64,000 nucleotides of DNA from an uncultured Draconibacterium sp. (lineage in GTDB: Bacteria; Bacteroidota; Bacteroidia; Bacteroidales; Prolixibacteraceae): positions 1 through 64,000 of the forward strand of contig NZ_CAJXTC010000015.1 of assembly GCF_913060805.1 (NCBI RefSeq). The letters run 5' to 3'. A model generated the notes under the pieces. That model was given only the letters and a program-made list of their open reading frames with translations. It was not told where the DNA came from and made no database searches. How positions within the stretch are numbered: the first letter of the stretch is position 1; the number at the start of each line of letters is the position of its first letter. Below, piece by piece: positions 1-10,300 of this stretch. A program made the translations under genes and the position numbers.

Positions 1-2897
1 GATGTTCCGTCAGGTGACCATTGCCACTGGATTGTTCCCGTATAACCGGTAAGTGTCAAATCCGATGGACTACTGTTCTCACAAATCGTCTGGTCAGCAC
101 TAGCTGTTCCTCCTACACTGGTCGGATCAACAACCACATCAACATAATCACTCGCAGTAAAACCGTTTCCATCGGTAACCACAACTGTGTACGTTGTTGT
201 TGAAGTTGGACTTACTGAAACAGATGAACTTGAAGCACTAAATCCGACAGGAGTCGAAGACCAGGAATAGATCCACCCGGGATCTCCTGTAGGAACGGCT
301 GTTAGTAATACCGAAGCTCCATCGCAAATTTCTTCGTTTGCCACTCCACCATTTATTTCAACGGTTGGTGCATCCAGGGTAATTCCTGAAAGAATAATTG
401 TCCCGTCGCCGGATAATCCAGTAGCAGAAATTGTATTGCCACTTGCAGCATCACCTTTAATCCACGGAGTGCTTCCGCTCCAAACTCCGGCTGCAATTTC
501 CGACTCTGTTCCAGCAATATCAGCAGATGAGTAATTGGCCGAAAGCGAGTAGTTAACTGTCAGGTCATTAAAAGTAATAGTCCAATAACGCGACAGGAAG
601 TTCGTGCTGCTTGCGTTATCGCTGTATTTTACATCGGTTGTCATAATTTCGATAAACGGATCAACCCCGGAAGAACTTACGGAGATTATCGTGATGTCAA
701 CTGAAACATCGTTTCCTGAACCATCATCAAGCGGGAAAGAATAAGTCCCGATGCCAGAAATGGTTTGTCTTAATGAATTTCCATTTAAGTTAATTGAAGT
801 TGCACTGTTAAGCGATAAATCATTAACCGTAAGATCACCCCCTAAAACCAAGTCTGCATTAGTGGAGGAAGTAATACGATCAAGCGGAATCTCACTCGAA
901 ATAGTAAAGGTAGAACTGGCAGGTGTTGACCCGTTTCCAAATTGGAAGGTTCCCCCAATTGTTGTTTTTGCACCATTACCAGTTCCATCAATTACTCCTA
1001 AATCTAGAGCAGATCCCGCTGTACTAGGATTTTGGAAAACAATAGTCCCTCCTGTGAAATTAAAAGCGCCGTTGGTAGTAACATCTAAAGATCCAGTTCC
1101 ACTTTCATTATTTCCAGCAGTTGCTAATGTTATTATTCCACCACTAATATTAATCCCAGATGGATAACCTGCCAAGGTTCCTCCTGCGGTATTTTCAAGT
1201 CTACCAGTAATATTAACCGTTCCTCCAGAAACAATAAAAGCGCCATCAATTTGGGTATGTACTCTATTTCCAATGCCTGTTCCAAAAGTTGCACCTCCCG
1301 ATGTTACTTCGATTAATCCTTCATTTATAATTGAATAATAACCGGTTGTTAATATTCCACCCGACACTCTCAAGCCGGATGTTGACGGAATCGTATTATT
1401 TGCATTTACAATATCTGTAATATGTGTTGTCGAACTTTCAATATCAAGGACTCCATTATTGAAAGTCAAATCGGTAATGGTGATATCACTTTGAACATTC
1501 AAATCAGTCGTCACATCTGATCCTTTATTCAAAATGAACTCATTAAACGTTGTAGCTGAATCACCACTAATAGTAGCACTTGTTGATCCAGTAAATTCTA
1601 CTATACCACTTCCTCCGGAGTAGGTACCATCATTGATCCAGTCGCCATTTACGTTTAAAGAAGTAGCACCGCTGTGGTTCAACGTTCCTGCTAATGTAAT
1701 ATCATCACACTCTGCAGCTACGTCAATCGTTACCGTAACTGTATCAGAAATAGAAACATTATCTACAGAAGTTGGCACATGTCCACAACTCCATATTGAA
1801 GCATCACTCCAGTTTCCTGAGCTGGCAGTACACTCAGCCATACCCGATTTCAAAACCACCGGCGCTTCCTGCTGCTCTTCTTCCGCTTCCTCACCCACAT
1901 AAATCAAATGCTCTACTTCTGCCAAATTTCCATCAGCATCAGCAATACTGTAGGTTCGGGTAATGGTATAAGGGCAACGAATTCCTGAACTCTGCTGTCC
2001 TTGATACTTAAAGCTACTTTGATCGATATTACAATTATCAAATGCCATTCCGCCGGCATCGTAAAATTGTTGCCAGTTGGTAAACGCATCGGGTATCGCA
2101 TCGCCACAGTTAAGCGTAATGTCGTGCGGAGCAAAAATTTCAGGAACCTCTTCGTCAACCACTGTAACGGTAAAGCTGTACTCCAAATTGTTGTATTCAA
2201 TACCGTCGTTAATGGAGTAACTTACCTCGGTTGTTCCCACGGGGAAAGAAGTGCCCGGCTCATGACTTCCGGTTATCAGTATCTGGCTGGGGCTGGCACA
2301 GTTATCGCTTACCACAGGATCGGGCCAGTCGACAAATGCATAACAGTCGCCAGCATCAGCCCTGACAGTTATATCTTCCTGAGGGTTTTCCAGGCGTGGA
2401 ACCTGGTTATCAGAAACCGTAACAGTAAAGGTGCAATAAATTGAGTTGTTGTAATGAGTTGCACCGCGGTAAGTAATTACTGTTGTTCCCTCATTGAAAG
2501 AATAACTGTTAAGCTGATTAACGCCGGAACTGTTTGACGAAGCTTCTGTTGCCCCTGTCATTTCCCAGGTAAGGGATGATATTATCTGGTTGGGATCTTC
2601 AATTTCTAAACCTGCACTGATTACCGCTACACACGAGTTCAGGTCGGTATATGATGTAATATTTTCGGGACAAATTAAAGCTGTGGTATCGTTGATAAAA
2701 GAAGCATACGTAACCCTGTCGCCATTCATAGTAATTCCATTACCATGTACAGGCAACAACTCTGCGGCTTCGATATTTTCCTTTAACTCAGGCACAGAGA
2801 ATTCCCAACTTACAGATTTAGCGTCCATAATTCCAGCCATAACAGCCACTACTATTAATGCTATTCTTAAAGTCCGGTTACGTAAAGTTTCTGCCAC
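1..2897 (-). CDS. Giant secreted adhesin (HYR-like head, beta-helix-like middle, Ig-like), C-terminus beyond window
   Basis: Read leftwards and open to base 1, so the C-terminus is missing (at least 965 residues seen). The best start is GTG at 2897: it directly follows an in-frame TGA and yields a signal peptide (basic ...LRNRTLR, then IALIVVAVMAGI, then DAKS). The first ATG at 2840 would discard this. After the signal come two Ig/HYR-like modules (residues about 20-330) with DNC motifs. A glycine/threonine/asparagine-rich stretch follows (about 390-850), with repeats such as TISGD and NITGR, typical of beta-helix surface proteins. An Ig-like module begins near residue 865. The head is clearly paralogous to that of the 2389-residue protein upstream. 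It follows the PorP/SprF gene by 243 bp. A surface adhesin exported by type IX secretion is inferred; its sorting domain would lie outside the window. Confidence 0.82.
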   Translation of the reverse strand, partial: MAETLRNRTLRIALIVVAVMAGIMDAKSVSWEFSVPELKENIEAAELLPVHGNGITMNGDRVTYASFINDTTALICPENITSYTDLNSCVAVISAGLEIEDPNQIISSLTWEMTGATEASSNSSGVNQLNSYSFNEGTTVITYRGATHYNNSIYCTFTVTVSDNQVPRLENPQEDITVRADAGDCYAFVDWPDPVVSDNCASPSQILITGSHEPGTSFPVGTTEVSYSINDGIEYNNLEYSFTVTVVDEEVPEIFAPHDITLNCGDAIPDAFTNWQQFYDAGGMAFDNCNIDQSSFKYQGQQSSGIRCPYTITRTYSIADADGNLAEVEHLIYVGEEAEEEQQEAPVVLKSGMAECTASSGNWSDASIWSCGHVPTSVDNVSISDTVTVTIDVAAECDDITLAGTLNHSGATSLNVNGDWINDGTYSGGSGIVEFTGSTSATISGDSATTFNEFILNKGSDVTTDLNVQSDITITDLTFNNGVLDIESSTTHITDIVNANNTIPSTSGLRVSGGILTTGYYSIINEGLIEVTSGGATFGTGIGNRVHTQIDGAFIVSGGTVNITGRLENTAGGTLAGYPSGINISGGIITLATAGNNESGTGSLDVTTNGAFNFTGGTIVFQNPSTAGSALDLGVIDGTGNGAKTTIGGTFQFGNGSTPASSTFTISSEIPLDRITSSTNADLVLGGDLTVNDLSLNSATSINLNGNSLRQTISGIGTYSFPLDDGSGNDVSVDITIISVSSSGVDPFIEIMTTDVKYSDNASSTNFLSRYWTITFNDLTVNYSLSANYSSADIAGTESEIAAGVWSGSTPWIKGDAASGNTISATGLSGDGTIILSGITLDAPTVEINGGVANEEICDGASVLLTAVPTGDPGWIYSWSSTPVGFSASSSSVSVSPTSTTTYTVVVTDGNGFTASDYVDVVVDPTSVGGTASADQTICENSSPSDLTLTGYTGTIQWQWSPDGT

Positions 2898-3140
2898 TCA
2901 AACAATTAAACAATTTCATGAGTCTCATCAACACACCTGCTACCCATTTGTATAGCAGTTACCAAGCATCTAATTCAGAATTGGTGTTATTTTACACCTA
3001 TCCTAAATTTTTTGGATCTTATACGTGTCCGGATTTTGAACCTTTACTGTTCTACTTTCCGGTTAGCATACTTCTATTAGTTCTCATCTCGTATTGTTTT
3101 TTGGGTATAAAACACTCTGTTAAAAATTTCATCTGTATCA

Positions 3141-4040
3141 TCAAAAATATCTTGATCTTAAATAACTTCGTCCAAAAAAGTCCACATCAAAACCAAACGT
3201 AAATTCAAAGGTTCCGTTCTGATATGGATATATATCGTTTGTTGTAATATCCATTGCAAATCCTACTCTAAACTTGTTAGCGAACATCCAGTTGCCTGTA
3301 AAACACACTGCCCCCCCTGTACGAAAAAGTACACCAAGCCATAAGCTTTCGCGAATCATAAAATTTGCGGCAGCATCAACTTGTAAAGGCGTTCCCCAGG
3401 TTGCTTTTACCAGCAAAGTGGGTTTAAAAACAAAATAGTTAAACGGATCGAGCGGAAGTACATAGCCACCATTCAAGTAAATGGTGCGCACCTCGGCACT
3501 GGTAGAATAGTTGTGGAAATTCTCTTTCAAATCGTTCTCAACGATCTTTGGAATAGAGAATCCTGCATAAAAATAATCCTGGTAAATAAATAGTCCGAAA
3601 CCGAAATTCGGCAGAAATTTTAAATCTACATCTTCATCAAAAGCCCTGTCGTACTCTCCGTCGGGATATAATTCGTATTCGGTAAGCGGATTTTTGTAGT
3701 TGGTAAAGCCGAATTTCACTCCCATTCGCATGCGGGTACGGCGCGACAGGTATACCTCGTAGGCATAATCGCCTAGTATTGTTAATCGCTGTTCTAAACC
3801 AAAACGGTCGTTCATGATGTTAAGACCAACACCAACAGCTTCGTTTTTTAAAGGTGAGTGAAATGAAATGTATTCAGTCAGAGGCGAGCGGTTAATCCCG
3901 GCCCACTGTTTTCTTACTAATGTGGTAAAACCAATTTTTTCCCAAATACCTGCATATGCCGGGTTAATAATCTGGCCATTATACATATATGAGGTAAAAA
4001 TAGGATCTTGTTGTGCACCACATCTGAGCGATATTAGCAA
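3141..4040 (-). CDS. Type IX secretion system membrane protein, PorP/SprF family
   Basis: About 300 residues. The N-terminal QQDPIFTSYMYN and INPAYAG segments are the hallmark of PorP/SprF proteins, outer-membrane beta-barrels that work with SprB-like adhesins in Bacteroidota. The body alternates short beta-strands with aromatic ends (for example YVLPLDPFNYFVFKP), and the length fits the family. The given start is TTG, which leaves a truncated signal peptide. Reading 11 codons further upstream to 4073 adds IKRIVVLGIFV and completes a normal signal peptide, but the only initiator there would be ATT; no ATG or GTG exists in frame before the TAA near 4118. It sits between two giant adhesin genes on the same strand, as sprF follows sprB in gliding species. 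Role in export or anchoring of those adhesins is inferred from context. Confidence 0.88.
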   Translation of the reverse strand: MLISLRCGAQQDPIFTSYMYNGQIINPAYAGIWEKIGFTTLVRKQWAGINRSPLTEYISFHSPLKNEAVGVGLNIMNDRFGLEQRLTILGDYAYEVYLSRRTRMRMGVKFGFTNYKNPLTEYELYPDGEYDRAFDEDVDLKFLPNFGFGLFIYQDYFYAGFSIPKIVENDLKENFHNYSTSAEVRTIYLNGGYVLPLDPFNYFVFKPTLLVKATWGTPLQVDAAANFMIRESLWLGVLFRTGGAVCFTGNWMFANKFRVGFAMDITTNDIYPYQNGTFEFTFGFDVDFFGRSYLRSRYF

Positions 4041-4335
4041 GACAAATATCCCTAGTACAACAATTCTTTTAATGACGATACAAATTTTCTCTTTACAACT
4101 ATGGCAAACTACGACATTTTATTAACAAATGCAACGATATGCTGTACAAAAAGATATTCACAAACCCCTAACGAATTCAGGGATTTTGAAATTTTCCTTG
4201 TTAATAGTCCCACATTGGGAATTGTTAATAACTCCAATGGAATGCAAAAAACAAACAATAAAACATTCTAAACATAGTTATTGGAAAATTAAAAATCAAG
4301 CGAGCAGGCTACACATCACTCATATTTACAGGGAT

Positions 4336-7300
4336 TCAATAGTTATTTTTTATGATTTCAGGACGTGGTGTAATCTTAATTTCTTCCTCTCTTGTTTCCG
4401 ACATGTTTCCGTTGCAATCTTCGACCCAATAATAAATACGATGAACAACTTCGGTAAAAAACACACCATCGCCCCAAAGATTTATATCGTTTGCAAACCC
4501 TGTTATTGGATGAATATAGGTCGATGGTTGCCCGGTTCCTTCGATATCGGGATGTGTTAAATATGGCCCGGTTGGATTTAACGGATCCGGTGTAGCTGAA
4601 AACTCGATTCGCCAATGAACAGTCATATCAACCGAATCGCAACAGTTATCTTCAAGCAATAAAAGATCCAACGACGTATCTCCAATTTCAAACAGCCTGT
4701 AATCGGGGCTTGGACTTTTTTCAATATTAGGATTTACACCGTAAACAGGATTTGGATTTGACGGATTATAAATCGCCCATTGAATCGGATCAACACAATT
4801 CTCGTATGGTTGTGTTGTAAAATCCGGAGGTATGGTATCAATTACTACTACCCGGTGAGAACAAGTATCGAAACCGGAAGCATTTTCTGCCCGCCACGAT
4901 ATCATATTAACACCCGCGGGAAAGTCAATGTCGCCCAAAGGAGTTGCAGTTCCGGGTGCCGGACTTGAATAATTACCTGTAAGATCCGGTCGTCCATCAG
5001 CAAAAATAACCGTATACGTCCACTCAATTGGCGGTACTCCCTGAACTAAATAAGGAACACCGGGATCAAAAGTTGCCTCGCAATTATTTTCTGTGCCATC
5101 CAGATTAATAGTAGTATCCGAAGGACAGTCAATCTCAGGTCGGGCACGCACAATTACCAAAAACGAACAACTCTCCTTATTTCCATTTCTGTCGGCAATA
5201 GTATAAGTTATGGTAGTAGTATCAACTAAAAATGTATCGTTGTCAGGGATAAAATTGATTCCGAATGCGGAAGAATTCACAATTGTTCCATCGGGACGAA
5301 TCATTTCCCACGTTAAAACTGAGTCGGGGCAGTTATCGCTGAAAGTTGGCAAAGCAATGGTTTTTCCGCTTGCAAAATCCCGGTTTAGGTCAGCATCAAA
5401 AAGATAATCTCCCGGACAGGAAATGGACGGCGGGAGGTCTTCAACTGTCACAGCTACTTCACAACTATCTATATTTCCGGATATGTCGGTAATATACCAG
5501 TTAAAATGCGTGGTTCCAACAGGATAAAATCCGCTGGCATCGGAAGCCGAGGTTCGGAAAAGCGAGTTATTCCAAACTGAATCGATTTCGTTACACGGAT
5601 CGACATAAGTTAGCTGACCCAGTGTAAGATTTGCACCACACTCACCCACTTCTGCGGTTGCCGTTACAATTGCCTGGGGACAAGTGTAATTTGACGGCCG
5701 GATAATATTGTGAATGATCCTTACATCGAACCAGCAGGAGTCTTTATTGCCGTCAGGATCCGTTACTGTATAGGTAACTGTTGAAACCCCGATATCAAAT
5801 TGTTTTCCCACCACCGACCCGGTGCCCGATTCGGATGTTGCTCCATTGATTCGGTACGTGAGTTCCAACGAATCATTGGGCCAACAATTATCAAAATAAT
5901 CGGGAGGCAACAGGGTAACGGGCACTTTGGAACAACTATCAGCATCTGCAATCTCCTCAACATCTTCGCACCCTGTTATATTAATTCCGGGTGGTGTAAT
6001 ATCGTGGATACGGACATCAAAAAAACAAGAATCAGCATTACCATCCGGATCGCTAACAATATATTTTACTGTTGTCAGTCCCACATTAAAATACTCGCCG
6101 GTTACCGGTCCGGAACCATTACCCGAGGTAGCACCAGTCATGCTCCAATCCATGGTTAGCGAATCGTTAGGCCAACAATTATCAAAATAGGTTGGCTCAG
6201 GTATTTTCGCCGATATTTTTGAACAGGAATTATCACTTACCGTATCTTCCACACTCACCCCGCAGCCAACACCGATCCCGGGAGGTGTAACATCAACGAT
6301 ACGAACCTGAAAAGAACAATCGGCAGTAAGTCCTGCGGCATCAGTTGCCAAGTAACTAACAGTGGTAACACCAACCGGGAAGGACAATCCGGTAACGGTA
6401 CCATTGCCCGAGTCGCTGGTACCATCGGGAAAAACACGTGTATAGGTCAAGGCGGGGACCGAACAATTATCGTCCATAGTAGGATCTGTAACTGCACCCA
6501 ATGTTTTGGCGCAGAAATTAAACGAAGCCGTATCGCTAACATTCCCCGGACAAATGATTGAAGGTGCTTGTGTATCGCTAATGGTAAATGTTGCCGATGT
6601 TTGTTCGTTGTTATCGCAATCATCGGTAACAGTAAATGTAACGGTAATCTCGTTATTTGCCGGATCGTTGCTCCATGTTGCGGTAGCAGTATCGGCTGAC
6701 CATGTTAAGTTATCGTCGCAAAGATCGGAAGCAGAAGCATTCCCATGATTTGCCAGCCAGGCTATGTAGGCAGGATTTTCATTGGGATTGGAGCCGGTAC
6801 ATTCTGCCGTTCCAACAGTGGCTTCGGTATCAATTACAGGGTTGGCATTATCATTCACATAAATAAATGCTGTATCGGTTCCCAGGTTTCCACAATCATC
6901 AGATGCACTAAAAACCACTGGTACAACTTCTCCGCAAGCCTGTGTGATTCCGGCAAAGTTGTTCGTCACATTGTCGGGAAGCAAATTTCCAAATTCATCT
7001 TCAACATAGGCCAATTTCAACCAATCTATAATGTCCTGAGGATCATAGTCGGCACATTCAATCGTCAAATCATTTCCAGGCGCAAACACATTGTAGGGCG
7101 TATAATCATATTCCCAATCGAAATTACGGATGGCTTCATTGCAGATTACACCAGTTTTAGTCTCGATTACTTTTAAGGAATACGGCCCTGTTGTTGAGGG
7201 CTGATAACTTGAAGTTGAAACAGCATTTAGCGGCGTACCCTGCGCATCGTAACCGTTGTACCAATAATATTCGTAGGTGTAAGAACCTGACGGCGCCGGA

Positions 7301-10300
7301 TGAATTGTAACATCGATGATTGGCGGATCATTCTTACAAACTGCCTGCGGATCGATATTAAAGTCGATTTCGATTTTTGGAAGTACAACTATTTCCACAA
7401 CATCGCAGTCAGTACCTCCGGCACAAACCGATCCCTCATCCGCAATATTTCCACATACTTCGTAACGCACAATAGCGGGAGCAGTAGAATCAGGGGTGAA
7501 AGTAGGATTCAGGCTTCCGGAAGGAGGATCGAGAAAACGCTCATAACCATTACCTGATAAATCGGTAAAGTAAACAGAACTTTCTGTTACTCCCTCAATC
7601 TCTATCTCTCCGCTGCAATCAACACGAGTAGTTAAGTCTCCGGTAGCAACAGCACCCGGCACTGAAATAAAAGTAAAATCGTTAGCGTTATTTCCTTCCT
7701 TACAATACACAAAGTTGTAAAATTCTGACTTTTGAATATCGTCGCCGGGAATACAAACCACATGGTCAATCGGATCGATATCAAAACAATTGATCCGGTA
7801 GTCTTTTGAATTAGGCAATGCTCCATCAACCAATATAGTAACACCAACAGCAGCATCATCCAACTCAATATTAAAAGATGTGCATCGCATGTTCTTTTTA
7901 CTTTTAAAATCGCAGCAAACTCCTTCTTCGTCTCTGCGTATATTAGTTAACTCCACAGAACCACTAGGCTGGTCGCTTAAATCAACATAATGGGTTTGTA
8001 CATCGCCCTGACAGATATAACAATCGCTAACATCATCAACATAAATTACAAAACTACAGGTTGATTTATTCCCACACGAATCGGTTGCCTCGTAGTATTT
8101 TGTTACCGTTTTGGGGCAAAACCCGGTACCATCTTCCAAACCGGTGTATTCTTCATCAACAAATTCAACTCTTACAGGCGCTCCACAATTATCAGTAGCT
8201 GTAACAACAATTTCACTGGGTAAAGGAATATCATCAGGAGTGGCTACATTCATATCTGACGGACAATTGATAACGGGTGGAGTATTGTCTTCAACGGTTA
8301 TGGTTTGATCATCGGACCATGAATTCCCTTTACAATCGGTAGCCGTCCACGTTCTTGTTATTACTTTTCTCCCATAACAATTTCCGGCTACTTCCGAATC
8401 GGAATAAGTAATAACAAGCGATGCACTTTCGTCGCAATTATCGGTTGCAGTTGCCTGTCCGGTATTGGCGGGGCTGCTATCTTCGTGACATTCAATGGTA
8501 GCATCTTCGGGAACATTTAGTGTAGGAACCTGATTGTCGACAACTGTAATTTTCTGAATAGCAGTAGCCTCATTTCCCATTAAATCCCGTACCGTCCAGG
8601 TTCGATGAATAATGTAATCATTACAGCTCCCGGTTGAATAATATGTGGGATCATCATTGTATTCAACTGTAATTTCGGCTAATGCCGAGCAATTGTCCTG
8701 AATTCCGGTAGGTGTTCCCAAAATTGAGGAGGAAATATCGGGTGGCGAACAGTCACTAACGGCATAAACGGTAACAACACCCGGAACCGTAAATGTTGGT
8801 TTCTCGTCGTCAACAACTTTAATTTCAATTGTATCACTGTAAACCGTTCCACACGAAGGACTCCCGGCGTCGGTTGCCTCGAGGCGATAATAAGTAGTGG
8901 CGGTTAAAACCGGCGGGGAGTAACTTAATCCGGACTCGCCGGCATTACTCCAGCTAGTTCCATCGGTGCTTTGTTGCCACTGGTAAGAAAAAACATTATT
9001 CCCGCCACCCGCAGGACTGGCAGAAACTTCCCCTGGCGCAGAATTGTAACATATAGTTGCATCGCCGGTTAACATTGGAGCAGTTATCGGTTCTGGTTCT
9101 GAAAGGCTGACATCTCCAAGATTTACCAGGCAAGCTGGATTATCAGCATCCCTGATTTGTACTGAATATGATGCTGCAGGCAATCCAGAGAAGTCACCAC
9201 TCGTCTGCCAGTTTCCACTGTTTAAACGATATTCATAGTTACCCAAGCCTCCTGATGCCGAAGAAACGGTTATGCTTCCATCGTCAGCCCCGTTACACGA
9301 AATGTTTGTTGATGAAACCAAGGCATTTAATTCATCCGGCTCAGTAACTGCTGCACTGGTTGATGCAACACAACCGTTCCCATCGGTTACGGTTACCGCA
9401 AACGTGTTTGCTGCAAGTCCGTTCAAATCTTCAGCACTGTTGCCCGTATTCCACAAATACGCATAAGGCAAGGTTCCGCCATTCACTGTCAGATTTATTG
9501 AACCATCAGTACCGCCATAACAGCTCACGTCGCTAACAGCTGTTGAAATGGATAATGCTGATGGTTCGCGAATCATTGCAGTGGCACTTGCCTGGCACCC
9601 TTTCGAATCGGAAATTGTAACGCTGTAATTACCGGCAACCAGCGAAGTCAGATCTTTATTTGTACTCCCGTTATTCCATAAATACGAATAGGGAGGAGTT
9701 CCTCCATTCACGCTTAAACTTACCGAACCATTGCTGCCTCCATTACAACTAACATTTACCGAAGTTGCGGAAGCGGACAAAACCAACGGCTCGTTTACTA
9801 TTGCAGAAACATCAGTTGTACAACCTTTGGAATCGGTAATAGTTACCGAAAAGGAACCCGCAGAGAGCCCCGTGGCATCTTTGTCGGTACTTCCATTATT
9901 CCATAAATAGCTATAGGGTGGGATACCACCATTTACCGAAAGAGTAACCGAGCCGTCATTTGCTCCGTGGCAACTAACATCAGACACAACAGCACCTGCG
10001 GTTAAAACTGAAGGCTCGTCAACGGTTACAGCAGCCGATGCATTACATCCATTTGCATCGGTAACAGTGAGGTTATAGCTGCCGGCAATTAAAGCATTCG
10101 GATTTTTAATGGTAGCTCCGTTACTCCACAAATAAGAATAAGGAGGGGTTCCTCCGCTAACCATTACATCAGCAGCTCCATCATTACCACCATTACAACT
10201 AACATCAACAGCCACAGCACTTAGCGTTAACTCTCCGGGCTGATCAATGGTAAAATTCTGCAAAACAGTACCGTCAGCATCCGTAACCTGAACAGTGTAA

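Noticed and set aside
2858-3202. Plus-strand open frame before the PorP/SprF gene
   Set aside because: It is antisense to the signal peptide of the adhesin and the end of PorP; no motif and poor composition.
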